Of a stretch of DNA of 64,000 bases, positions 22,637 through 33,921 are shown piece after piece; the first letter of the stretch is position 1, and each line of letters starts with the position of its first letter. This stretch comes from Azolla pinnata (lineage: Eukaryota; Streptophyta; Polypodiopsida; Salviniales; Salviniaceae). Under the pieces are notes generated by a model. It was given only the letters and a program-made list of their open reading frames with translations, made no database searches and was not told the origin of the DNA. The stretch spans positions 39,303 to 103,302 of the forward strand of contig JBBBWG010026313.1 in NCBI GenBank assembly GCA_037176905.1. Reading direction: 5' to 3'. Both the position numbers and the translations under genes were made by a program.

Positions 22637-23803
22637 GTTTACCCCTCTCATTCGAATATCGGAGCTGAATATTAGATATATATAGCGATGATAAGATGAC
22701 TCTGAGCTGAGAAAGTTGTATACATGCCATCCTCGACACATAAACGGAATCGTCGCCCCTTTGAAAGGTATCATGGACATAGCCAATATAAAGGTTTATC
22801 TGGCTGGTTAAGGGTGAAAATCGATTATCTGGAGATTAGGGTTTAGGTTTTAGGGTTTCCAGAAGATTGGTTATAGATAACAAATTATCTTTTGTGGCGA
22901 AAACATGTTTTGGATATCCTGTTGTGTGCTTTTAAGAGCAATGTTTTGAGAAGATCGAACCCACGCGTCGACTATTATGATGTCATGAAGTCTCAATCGA
23001 CGAGGCTAATCTCTTTGTCATCAAATTTATAAGCTGAACTTCCAAGGTGTAATAATACAAGGGTAATTGGTGTGGCTAAACACCACCCTTAATCCATTGT
23101 GGTTCTCTTTGATCCGATAAAGCCCATCATTTAGCTTAATTTGTTATACAATTGGGCATATAAGCCCAATCTTGTAACAACCTGCACTTCACTCACCTTG
23201 CCATTTGCCTTATCTCGATTTCGATATCTCCCATCGCTCTCATTACGAACTTAAAAAACAGAGACAGGGTATGCTAATGAGTTAAACCTAAGCAATTTCT
23301 TGCAATTTCTTTTGAAGGAAGAGGGGCGACTACAAATACTTTTACAAACATTACATTGGGCTTATCAAATGTGAAAGCAAAGAATCGAAGAGTTAAAAAA
23401 ACGACCACGAATGTTTGGTTTTAAAGATACTCGATTTCACGAACCGGATTATTTCAAAAAACTCAGGCAACGTGAATCGTCTGGCTTAACAAGAGCTATG
23501 GTTTGGAGTATCATGAAACCAAGACGATCACATCATTGTCCAAGCCACTCATTCTCCCACGTTTCTTTTAGACTATTCCATTACGTACGATGCTGTACTT
23601 ATCCTTTTTCCTTTCGACAGGTTACGGAGCACAATAATTTTCCTCGTCCGAACATTAGACGATTAATCGCATTTGGAATCAGATCGTCGTACTCCCATCG
23701 ACGAGCGGATAACGCAGACATTATTAACCATACGTTCTGCCACATGGGCCAATATACTGGCCCAAGGAAGATTGTTAATACATCTCAGTTTCGCGTCTTC
23801 TGA

Positions 23804-24192
23804 TTCTAATCTAAATCTCCTTGACTGTGGTTCCTAATTGGCTCACTCTTCTTCTTCTTCATTTGTTTTTGTTTCTTATGTCTTCTTGCCTCAATAAATG
23901 ATGTATATATCTATATACATTACCCTGGTTAGAATTAAACCCCTGTTTCGCGGCGTCCTATTCTAATCTAAATCTCCTTGATCGTGGTTCCTAATTGGCT
24001 CACTCTTCTTCTTCTTCTTCTTCTTTTGTTCTATTTCTTATGTCTTCTTGCCTCAATAAATGACATATATATCTATAAACATGACCCTGGTTAGAATTAA
24101 ACCCTGGTTGAGTTAAGATCAGAAATGATATATTATATATCTATAAACATTACCCTGGTTAGAATTAAACCCTGGTTGAGTTAAGATCAGAG
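23804..24192. repeat. Two and a half tandem copies of a roughly 160-bp block
   Basis: The block begins TCTAATCTAAATCTCCTTGA, carries a CTT microsatellite and TCTTGCCTCAATAAATGA, and ends TTAGAATTAAACCC(T/C)GG. Copy A is 23804-23945, copy B about 23961-24127, and a partial third copy (the TATATCTATAAACAT part onwards) runs to 24192. Copies B and C share a TTGAGTTAAGATCAGA tail. Confidence 0.85.
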
Positions 24193-24349
24193 AAGGAGCT
24201 TTTGCCCTTCGTCAAAGGGCGTAACTCTTGACCATCGTCCCTCTCTAGGTCAAGACCTCCCCCCGCTCTCTGCAGACCCTTCCTAGGGTTAGGGTTTCTC
24301 AGAACGCGCAGCGGCGACGACGCAGGGACAGAGCCCCGCGGGCGAGCCG

Positions 24350-24540
24350 CGGTTCCTCGTCTTCTTCTTCGTCGTCTTCTTCGTCTTCTTCTTCTTCGTC
24401 TGCTTCTTCTCTGATCCCGATTCCGATCCGGTCCTATCCGATCCGTTCGTTGCAGGATGTAACAAGCCGCACCTTCCCCTCCCGTCATCGCCGTCGGCAT
24501 CGGCATCGGCATCGGCATCGGCATCGGCATCGGCATCGCC
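24350..24540. repeat. TCTTCG triplets and CGGCAT hexamer microsatellites
   Basis: A TCTTCTTCG-type tract at about 24357-24414 and seven to eight perfect GGCATC hexamers at about 24494-24538, upstream of ARMC8. On the minus strand the hexamer reads as a Met-Pro repeat, which explains an open frame there. Confidence 0.85.
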
Positions 24541-25504
24541 TACCGGCTGGCCTGCATGCCGAGCTACGAACGCTAGGTGAGCCTGTTAAAGTAAAGCAAG
24601 AAAGAAAGAGAACCGGGGGGGGGTGAATGCGTGACAGCAACAAGAAATGGCTTCCTGTTTTCTTGGTTCTCCAATCGATCGACTCCCAAATCGGGAAAGA
24701 GAGATTTGGACCAATGCCAGAAGCAAAGCCAGCGTTTTGCTCATCTAGGCCGCGTTTAAACATTCTCTAAGGCTAGAGTTTCATAGGTCTGATTTTCTGT
24801 GTGTGTCTCTCTCTCTCTAGTCTTCTCTAGAGATATTTTCGCTCGCATGGTGACACCGCATAAAATATGCATTTTGGCTTTTTTCACGAGACGTTTGTTG
24901 CACACAAAATCCAGTTCATCGCAGATTCTAGACGATTTTCTGTGCTTTCTATGATGTATTTTTCTCATATTTCCATTTCCAAACACACGAAACCAGTCCT
25001 GCAGTTTTACATATCCAAAATTCTGCGTTACAACCAATATCAGGCGTTTGCTGTCTTCATTTTGAGCTCATCATGTTGAGCCCGTTTGGACATAAAAAGG
25101 AATTTGCTTTGGTCTTATCGGCTGTGCTTGCCATTTATGGAGGGCAGTTCAATTTGAAGTATTTCCTCCGTGTACTGCTGTTTTTCATCCCCTGGCCATT
25201 AAGTATTAAAGTTTCTTCCGCACTCATCTACAGCCACAACGTGTAGGTCAAAAGTTGGTGCATCTAATGAAGGCACCATATCTTGATATTGGTCTGGATT
25301 ATCTAATTTCAGGCTGATAGAACTCGTCATACACATAACAAGATCAAGCTTTTCATTCATGGAAGAATGCATATCTATCTTCATGCCCGTGTAGATTAAA
25401 TTGTCTAAATTTTTGCTATTCATCACATATGCACACTGATGTTTGGATCATAAATGCTGTTTTTAGTCTTCTTGAAGAATCGAACGCTGAGTGTGGCGGT
25501 AGAG

Positions 25505-28500
25505 ATGCCGGCCTCAACAGGATGGGGGGGAAGACCGGAAGAGTTGGTGGAGAATTTGAGCTCGCTCGATACTTCAGCGAGGCTAAAGGCTCTTCGGGAT
25601 GTGAAGAATCAGATAATAGGAAATAAGACTAAGAAGCTGTCCTACATTAAGCTCGGAGCTGTACCCCGTGTGGTTGAGATCCTAGCTAGTGATACAGAGA
25701 CACCCTTGTTGGTTCAATCTGCAGCAGCTGTTGGTAGCTTTGCTTGTGGAAGTGAAGCTGGTGTTAAAGCAGTGCTCGATAGTGGAGTTCTTCCTCACCT
25801 CTTGAAAATGCTCTCGTTTGGTGATAACAAGGTTAGCAATGCTTGTCAGCTAATATCACAAAAAGAACTCATTCTAAGCATTCTTGAACTGCGTATCTAC
25901 AGTTTGTTTTGGGCTTGCATCAAATTATTGCATCAGAAAGTTTGTACACAATGTGCTGTTATGGAGCGTTTCCTTATGTCTCATTGCTCTCATGTATGTT
26001 TCCATATCGCTGTGTTGTTCACCATGTTTATATCGTATCTTGTAAACATTCCTTTTCAAAGGCTTTCAAGTATGTATTTTACGAGACTCACTCGGCTTTT
26101 TGTTTACTGTAGCTTCTTTGTGTTATACATGATGATGTTCAGTAATTAATAGTTAGTTTTCATACATGGATTCTTTGTGTAGCAGGTTGTTGAGGCTTGC
26201 GCTCGTACTTTAAAAATGATCTTCCAATCAAGTCTTGCTCCAACAAATGAGATGTTGATTGGGCAAAGAATGGAGCATCTCTTGGCTCTATTATATAGTG
26301 GGAACGAAAGTGTTGCAGAGGTTGCAGCCCACATTATTGCACGATGTTGTGAGACGCCACAACATCAACAGGCTGTAGCAAATACAGGTGCGATGCAGAG
26401 CTTGGTGGCACTTCTTTCAGAATCTGCAAGGAGGAGAGAGGCCGCTCTTGATGGGCTCTCCTCCTTAGTGAAGAACAATCCTGAAATCTCATTGAGGCTT
26501 GTAGCTTTGGACCAAGGCAGGGCTCTAGCTGCTATCATCAAGTTTGTCAAAGACAAAGCACCAAGGACAAGATTTCTCGCATGTATGTGCCTTGCAAACA
26601 TAAGCAGATCATGTCCTTGCTCTTACCCACAAGAATGGGAGATACGAGCAAGCATCCTGGCTGTTGTTGTGAAACTTCTTGAAGAGTCTGGGCAGGTGGG
26701 AGAGGATTCTCCAATGGTACTAGCAGACATTGTTGCAAACAGTGAGGAACTACAGAGGGCAGCTTATAAGTTTGATGCTATTGTGAAGCTTTGTGGCTTG
26801 CTGCGAAGAGGTTCTCTCCCAGCAAAGCAGCTCGAGGGTGTTCTGATGGCTCTTGCTGAGCTTTGTTCGAGGTTGGAAGAGAGCCGAAGACAGTTGCTTG
26901 ATCAAGATTCTGACAAGACTGTATGCTGCTTTTACTGCCTTCTGATACAGTGATGCTAATTATTTTTAGGGCTTGCATTTGAAGTAGCTACTTGCATTTA
27001 GAGTTTACTGATTCCATTGCGCTTTTGGTTCCATTATTTATTTGGCAAAAACTCCAAAATTCATCTACTTTTTCCCCAAGGCTCCTAAATGTTGTTATTT
27101 CCCTGAGAGCTATTGTTCAACCCTGCAAGAGAGGAAAAGTGCTGTTGCTCGACCCCTGAAAGACTCTTCAAGGGGATATCATTACTCAGTAGCTCATAAA
27201 ATTGAGAAAAAATGATAGGTTGATTATTTATCTGCATAGATTGAAGATATAATTTCTCTTCTAGGAGTTAGTCTAAGGAATTTCAGAAGTTGCCCTATCT
27301 ATTTTATGGTCACCTCTTAACAGTTTCATTTCTAGCATTCCTTAGGACTGGCATCGTCTTAAGGAACTTATCCTCATTTCATCATCAGCTTGACAGAACT
27401 AGAGGACAACATTCTTTTATTTACATTAAGTGGTCCTTGGTCTCGTTGATTCTGCTGGCAATCACGATTAACAAAACTTTCTTATGAACAGACACAAATG
27501 GCGATTGTATCTGCGTTGTCTCACCCATCTGAAGGAGTGAGAGTGGCAACATGTACCTGCATTAAAAGCACATCCAGATCTGTGAAGGTTAGCATTTTTT
27601 TCTGTCTCTGTTGTTACAATTTCTTGTTATTTGTTTTTGTATTTCTCTCTATAGCTTTCTAGTTGCTTGTGCACAGAATCTGCGAACAAGCTTGGCTGAT
27701 GAGCGCCTTATTTATCCTCTTTTCAAACTCCTGGATGACACATCCCCTCTTGTTCAGGTTGGCATTACTTCTGGTTTCCTAGTCTCATTTTTCAAGTTTT
27801 TATCGGGCTTGCTTATTTACAGCAGATGTGTTTCAGATTGCAGCTCTGAGTGCAGTCAGTAATGTTGTGCTTGACTTCACTCCTCATAAAACAGTGTTTT
27901 TTCAATGCGGGGGTGTCAACCAGCTTATTGGGCTTGCTCGATCAATGGACTCCTTGTTACGGTTGAATGCTGTTTGGGCTCTAAGAAACCTTCTCTACTT
28001 GGCAGATATGTCAGTCAAGGAAAAAGTCATGGCAGAGTTGACTGTGTCTACACTGATTAGTTTAATACACGGTAAGTCAATTCCAGTGTTTTCAGACTCT
28101 TCTTGGAGTATGGTGCTATAATCAGTTGATATTGCTGATAAGGATAATATTTTATTGAGTTACCTTGACTTGAAAATGTGTTTCGTGATTGTTTGTATCT
28201 GTGATTCTTATTTCAGTAGCATTTGTATGTTTTTTTGAGCCAGATTCTGAGGAGATGGTTGAAGAACAAGCTTTAGCGTTTGTGCGGAATCTCGTTTACG
28301 GGAGTGTTGATTCTGTACAGCAAGTATTTGCAGAAGGTGGTCTCATTCTTGCTGCTGTCGAAAGACAACTCTGTATTGCGTCAAGGGCTGAAGTCTGCAC
28401 TCAGGTAATCTGTGCAGGTTATGTGTAGATTCCCAGGTCATGCTATTTTTGAACTGATTTCTAGGGGAACAACAGGGTGTGTATGTGTTGAGCAATATTG

Positions 28501-28906
28501 CTGCTGGGAATGAGTTCCACAAGGAGTCGGTGATGCGTTTCGTGGCTCCGGATTCTGGATGCAATAGTGCTTCTCCCATATTGAGGTTCCTTCAGGACAT
28601 GAGCAATCCCCAACTCCGTGTGGCTGCAGTGTGGTGTATCATGAACTTGAGCTATCCTGATAGTTGTGGTGCGGTGGCTAGAGTGGCAAGACTCCGTGAT
28701 GCGGGTATAGAGCAACAGCTGTCAAGAATGGTTCATGATCCATGCATGGATGTGAAGGTCAGCATTGGCATGTCGTGCGATGCCCTTGATGGATCGTCTT
28801 TTTCTTCTTTCCCAAAAGCCACTTGAAAACAATGGAGTTCCTCTTTGGGTTGCAGGATCGTGTGAAGACAGCTTTAGAGCAGTTCAGGGGTTTGGCCAAT
28901 GCTTGA
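25505..28906 (+). CDS. ARMC8: ARMC8 / GID5 homologue, armadillo-repeat subunit of the CTLH E3 ligase
   Basis: Eight exons encode 655 residues: 25505-25831, 26186-26920, 27492-27587, 27677-27757, 27837-28071, 28244-28404, 28476-28757, 28856-28906. The protein is armadillo repeats from end to end: KLGAVPRVVEILASD, VQSAAAVGSFACGS, SGVLPHLLKML, AEVAAHIIARCCE, LIYPLFKLLDD, GGVNQLIGLARS, LNAVWALRNLLYLAD and VAAVWCIMNLSYPD. ARMC8 (yeast Gid5/Vid28) is the scaffold that recruits substrate receptors to the CTLH/GID ubiquitin ligase; plants usually have one copy of about this size. The N-terminal PEELVENLSS..ARLKALRDVKNQIIGNKTKK region fits plant ARMC8. An upstream in-frame ATG at 25454 would add 17 residues, but the chosen MPASTGW start looks more natural. 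Confidence 0.87.
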
Positions 28907-29497
28907 ATAATTTACCTTGGCATTCAGATCGGAGATGCTCCATTTGGATTTGAATTGAGTAGTAGTGAGATGCAAGAGATTATATACACTGGCATTTCCC
29001 TCAGAAGCCGCCGACTTGTATCAAGGAAATATCTGCTGAACAGAATGTTGACCAACCGTAGAAAGGGCATATCAGCTGTCAGGCAGGCATCTCATCCAAA
29101 CTTGCTGGCCCTTAAAGATAAATTGGTAAGCCACTTTCTCCCCTTCGTTGCTATGGTGGCTCCGATCTTTGCTTCTCTGCAGGCAAAGCCATGTAACATA
29201 TGTTGCCAGCAATAATTCTTACATCAAGCGAGAATCGCAGCGGCATTTGTAACATTAATCTCCAAAGTCAATTGTGTACCTTGACTCAAAAACAAGTGTT
29301 GTAATATATATTTCAGGTCAGAATGTTGGCGAGTTAATCGATGAGCTTTTACAAACTTCTCGTATCTTGGACACATTGTTCTTGGCCAAGTAGATGCATG
29401 CGTGTATGTACGATGCTAAACTGGTCATGGTTTCTCCTTGATTCCCACCCAAATCTCTAGCCAGATTGTCTGATTCTAAGTTGGAAGGAGCTTGGAA

Positions 29498-29733
29498 GAG
29501 AACTGGTTACTAAGTGTGATGTGTGTAGGTGGAGATGATGGTTTCTCGCATTAATGTGGTTTTCTGGACCGTCTCTTCCATGTGCAATGGAAGGAGCTTG
29601 AAACAATGGCATGCTTTAACATCATCAGGCTAGAAAAAGAACTGGTTATCAAGTGTGATGTATGTAGCTGGAGATGATGCTTCTTGCTCACATTGATGTG
29701 GTTTTCTGGACTGTCTCTTCCATGTGCAATGGA
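29498..29733. repeat. Direct duplication of about 95 bp
   Basis: Copies at 29498-29591 and 29638-29733 share AAGTGTGATGT(G/A)TGTAG, GTGGTTTTCTGGAC and GTCTCTTCCATGTGCAATGG with about 85-90% identity by eye, at a 140-bp offset. They lie 600-800 bp beyond the ARMC8 stop. Confidence 0.85.
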
Positions 29734-31510
29734 ATGCAAATGCACCAGCAAGAGAAAGAGTAATGAAGAGCAAATGGTCAGTAGGAGTAATAGGATTGGT
29801 GGATACCATCTGACAACTTAGCCTTTACCCACCAATCAATGTGCAATGAATGGTAGGTGTGATCAGCCATCAGTATTGTCGACTAACGTTATGGATTGAT
29901 TGATTGATCGATCTGTCGATCCTTATGCCATGATTGGTCAATAACTGGGTTTGCTTATGTAATAGTGACACTAAAGGTGTAGATAGTAGAAAGGAGGGCA
30001 TAAAGCCTTTCATTTCAACAGATCTTTGGTTGTATTAGTAGGCCAAATTTGGCATGATCTATTGCTATATACAGATCTGAGAAGAACATCTCAGTGCTCT
30101 AATCTCTTAGCTGTTCCCTTTTGCTTTGATCTATATGTTAGGAGGATCAGGGTCGCGAACAACTGATAACTTGATAAGCTTTCGGATTTGACCGCTCTCT
30201 GAGGTACTAGTCTGATAAACTATATATTCTTGTTCAAAAATGCTTTTCCCGTCTCCAGTGGGGCATGGTATAGCGCTTTGCAAAAATCGATTCTGACGGA
30301 CGTACTCCTTCCGGAACGGATTTCTGCAGGAAAGCCTGGGGACATAGCTGACGTTCTCTGCGGCTTTTTTTTTTTTTTGGTTCTGCTGCAGACTGCTGTT
30401 TGGGACATGTGCGTAGCCGACAGTTCAACCGATCCATCGGAATAGTTTTATCTTTTTATCAGAGCCTACGATAAGATAGTCAGAGCTATACAGTAGATGC
30501 ATCGCTTTCATCTCGATGTTTGCGGCTTCAAAGAACTCTCTAAACTAGCCGAGGGCAGTAGCAGCAGCAGCAGAATTTCTCCAGAAAACCAAGTGCGAGG
30601 AACTAGCTGACACTGATCGAAAATGCAGAAGTGCGAATCCAGATGCACTGACTGCGATCGAAGGGGGGTTACACGAAGGTAGAGATCCATACGACGACGG
30701 AGCGAGTAAACAGGCTCGGATTCTTCACCGTCGTTTCGCTCGATTCTTTTTTCCGACAAGCCGACGCCGATCGTCATAAAATCAATCCATCTATCGATCG
30801 ATCGATCGATCTACCGCTTCAAGATGCACGCATTACTGTCCCTCTCTTTTAACTGCTATCATTTAAAGACTCGCTCCTGATCCGATCCAATCCTATCCGA
30901 TCCGATCTTGAATCTGGCAGTTCCGATGAATTCAGTACCCCTGATCCTCGGGGGGCCAAGTCACGCGTCGAAACGATCGTCTCGGCGAGCCCGTCGACGT
31001 CGTCGGATCGCCTGGAAACGCGGCTTTTGGCCCCACGGAAGCTCCGACAAGCAAACGTCGGGCATTGCGAGCAACGTAGCTGGTCTCTTTCCTCTGAGCA
31101 GAGCCAAGGTTTTTTTATCAGTTTTATCTGACCTGACCTGACTTGACTTCCCCAGAAACAAAAGAAAAAAAGGCTTCACAAAAGCAAGAGCAAATAGACC
31201 TGTTTTTCTTTGTTTTTGCAAACACATGATTTCTGTGTATGTGTATCTTCATGTAAATATAAATGTGTGTCTTTGTGTGTGTGTTTTTGTGCATAGTGTG
31301 TTTTCTGATTTTGAGCCTGTGTGTTTTTTGAACTATGTGGAAGCTCAGAATCAGGAAATGGCGATGGAAAGGAAGCAGCAGCAGGAGGAGGAGATGGAGG
31401 AGGAGGAGGAGGAGCAGGAGCAGCAGGCGATGCAGGTTCGTCTTCCTGCCCGCCGTCCTTCGCCAGCTCCGCAGCTTCCTGCTCCATTGCAAGCTCGCTT
31501 TCAGCAGCAG

Positions 31511-31651
31511 CTACGGCTCTCGCCGTGATGGCCACATTCGCTGGAGAGGCAGCAGCGGAAGGAGGGAGATGAAGGAGCCCTTGATCCTCAGATCCTCCGT
31601 ATCTTCATCATCTTCTTCATCTCCATTATCTGCATCTTCATCTTCACTAGC

Positions 31652-31690
<39 letters not shown>

Positions 31691-31849
31691 TTCTTCTTCT
31701 TCTTCTGCTGCTGCTGTTGCTGCTGCCGCTCCGTCTGCTTCGTCCGCTTCGTCTTTGCTGATACTGCTCAGGTGGATCCACAGCAAGCATCGCCATGCGG
31801 CGCTGCTGCACATGGCCTGCTCCCTCCCTCCTCCCTTCATGCTCTTCAA
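31511..31849 (-). CDS. Hypothetical acidic low-complexity ORF
   Basis: An open frame of 112 codons with an ATG-led CSSAAWRCLLWIH stretch, then a GAAAATAAAEEEEEDDDD-type acidic run (about 15 Asp from GAT repeats) and a second acidic block (EDEDADNGDEEDDEDTED). I do not recognise it. It rests mainly on ATC/TCT microsatellites, and a second Pro/Ala-rich minus frame (31176-31535) overlaps its end, so the two could be exons of one small gene or simply repeat by-products. Coding status unproven. Confidence 0.15.
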
Positions 31850-32152
31850 CTTCGCTTACAGCAGCGGCAGCAAGCTCCACTGAAACCACCAGCAAAGGAA
31901 ACGCATCATGGGTTCGAATCCCACCTCTCTTTCTCTTCTCTTTTCGATTTCTTAGATGTACATACACTCTATTCCTCTTTCTTTTCCTTAGAACTTTCCC
32001 TGGTAGTTCCTTCTCATCAGCTAACTGATGCATGCATGTAGTACACTAACTAACTGATGATCTTGTCAAAGCGCATTGGCGCCAGCGGATCGTTCCGATT
32101 TTCTCACCGAAATAGGACCCGAAACCTTGCACACGGCAGTCTAGGATCGTGT

Positions 32153-32415
32153 ATGGTTTGGTATCCGAATGTAGAATCGGGGGAAGAAGCAATTCCGTCG
32201 AAAAACTTTGCTTGCTCTCTGGCTTCTCCCGAAGCTTACTGCATCTGGTGGCTTCGATGGGGTATGCGTCTACAATCAATCATATATGGTTTGGTTTCCG
32301 AGAGCAGAATCAAGGGAAGAAGCAATTCTGTCGAAAAACTTTGCTTGCTCTCTGGCTTCTCTCGAAGCTTGCTTCATCCGGTGGCTTCGACGGGGCATGC
32401 GTTTGTTCAGTCCAA
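32153..32415. repeat. Tandem duplication, 133-bp period
   Basis: Two copies start ATGGTTTGGT(A/T)TCCGA at 32153 and 32286. They share AGAAGCAATTC(C/T)GTCGAAAA, TTTGCTTGCTCTCTGGCTTC and GGTGGCTTCGA(T/C)GGGG with roughly 85-90% identity. A 212-codon plus-strand frame (32208-32846, no ATG at its left end) runs through part of the repeat and beyond, but matches nothing known. Confidence 0.9.
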
Positions 32416-33030
32416 TGAGGATTCCAATCCGACGAGGCACTTGTAACTTATACGAACAATCGAAAAAAATGCTGCTGAAAGGATGTATATTCGCTGCAAG
32501 AACGATGCTACGTCGCCTACTTTCTTCCCGTATTCATCCGTTTCAAAGCAAGGGTGTAGATATACAAGTTTGTATCGCAACGATGCACGATTCCTGGGCT
32601 CTTTTGTGCTTACAAAGTGGCCCATCATGCAATTGCAGATGGAGCCAGATGGATTCCAGTTGCATGTATAGAGCAAAGCATTTATTTGGGGTGGATGGGG
32701 ATCCAATTACTAGTATTACTATCAAAAGGGGATGTGGTCCATGTGGGGAGCCAGGCGACAAAGTAAAAACACGGGGTTTGGAAACGGGTGGTAAAACAGA
32801 TCAACAGTATATCTCAGAAAGTAAGAAGGATTATTATAGTAGTTAATGAGATGAAATGTACGATAATGTTTGTGTATCCACTCATCTATGAGAGTACAAT
32901 GTTCATTACCAATACAATCATCTAATGTTCACATTGGAGGAAAATACCGTGTTTATAAGGTCAAAGTAGAAAAGAAAATGGCGTGCATGATACCTTTCTC
33001 TAACTTCTGGCTAAGACCATTCTCGGTGTT

Positions 33031-33154
33031 TTTGCTAAGATCAAGTGTAGCATATGTTCGTATCAGTTTAATATCTGATATGCGGCCGTAGTTGGCCTTT
33101 TGGCTTAGATCAAGTGCAGTGTATGTTCTTATCAGTTTAATATCTTCTAATATG
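33031..33154. repeat. Tandem duplication, 70-bp offset
   Basis: Copies at about 33031-33082 and 33100-33154 share GCTTAGATCAAGTG-like and GT(T/G)C..TATCAGTTTAATATCT sequence. Noncoding. Confidence 0.75.
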
Positions 33155-33728
33155 TATTAGGTCACATGATGTTAGCCTAATGTTTTCCCATGGGGGCGGC
33201 TCCTCCTGTTCATGGCCAATTCCTCATGCGCTTGCCTCAATCTCGCAATCCAAAACCAATCCGAAGTTAGTAGTATGCCTGTATGATTAGTTGCCAAGAG
33301 ATTGTGCAGTGAACTCGTGCCCTCCAACTCACGATTTGTCGAGGATTTAGGTACTTGTGTGTTGTTGCCGCAATGGACGATGAATCAACTAATTGTGGCG
33401 AGTTCCATGTTATTTCCTTCTAGTAGCCCAACGACACCATACTACGAAAGCAGGGAAGGTCAAATGTTATTATTGCATGCGATCTCGAGGATGGCTATTA
33501 TTAGCAGTCAAGGCCGGGAAAACAGAGACCGGAACTAGCATGCAAACGGATCGAACTGGCACTCTATTGAGACATTTGTTGAAATGCTAGCTAGCACAGC
33601 CGGAATTGCATTCGCGTCAGACTCGAAGCAGGGACTGAAAGCTCTAGATTTTCCGACTCGGTGCAGAGATCGTGGAACAAGCGGTATACAATTTGTGAGA
33701 GGTTCTTGAAGGTCTGGTTTAGTGTTTC

Positions 33729-33778
33729 AAGGTTTAGGGTTAGGGTTAGGGTTAGGGTTAGGGTTAGGGTTAGGGTTT
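33729..33778. repeat. Short TTAGGG-type telomeric repeat in the ATP synthase d leader
   Basis: GTTTAGGG is followed by about six perfect GTTAGGG/TTAGGG hexamers and a closing TTTG. The G-rich strand is the gene's sense strand, 145-195 bp upstream of the ATG. The units are 6-bp TTAGGG, unlike the 7-bp TTTAGGG units upstream of KNL2. Confidence 0.9.
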
Positions 33779-33861
33779 GTGAGAGGGAAGGGCAGAGTTT
33801 GGAATTATAGAAAACGGTGCTTCAGAAACTTAGGTCTTGTTCTTAGAGAGCGACACAGAGA

Positions 33862-33910
33862 TCTTCTTCTTCTTCTTCTTCTTCTTCTTCTTCCTTCTTC
33901 TTCTTCTTCG
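33862..33910 (+). promoter_or_regulatory. CTT-rich tract in the ATP synthase d 5' leader
   Basis: Almost uninterrupted TTC triplets end 12 bp before the ATG. CTT/GAA tracts just downstream of transcription starts are common in plant leaders; a regulatory role here is inferred from position only. Confidence 0.5.
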
Positions 33911-33921
33911 TATCTGTGGCG

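Larger units (their letters stand above)
22130..25504. other. Divergent spacer between KNL2 and ARMC8
   Basis: Contains both promoters. Apart from the telomere-like array, the tandem block at 23804-24192 and the triplet/hexamer repeats at 24350-24540, it holds a 130-codon plus-strand frame at 23411-23803 that I cannot relate to any protein. A short telomere-like AGGGTTAGGG lies at 24283-24292 on the ARMC8 side. Confidence 0.5.
28907..33921. other. Gene-poor spacer between ARMC8 and the ATP synthase d gene
   Basis: The first few hundred bases should be the ARMC8 3' untranslated region, and the last few hundred the ATP synthase d promoter. Between them are three local duplications (listed separately), a GATC/CGAT run near 30796-30812 and a low-complexity region at 31300-31860. 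No gene with recognisable homology was found. Confidence 0.5.

Noticed and set aside
22940-22985. Minus-strand GTGGGTTCGATC, another B-box-like word
   Set aside because: Isolated; no A-box at a sensible distance and no cloverleaf.
23411-23803. 130-codon plus-strand frame
   Set aside because: No recognisable domain, composition not typical of coding sequence nearby, and no supporting splice structure; kept only as a remark in the spacer.
31895-31925. GGGTTCGAATCCCAC, a perfect tRNA T-arm/B-box
   Set aside because: No matching acceptor stem, D-arm or anticodon arm could be drawn from the upstream sequence, so no tRNA gene is called.
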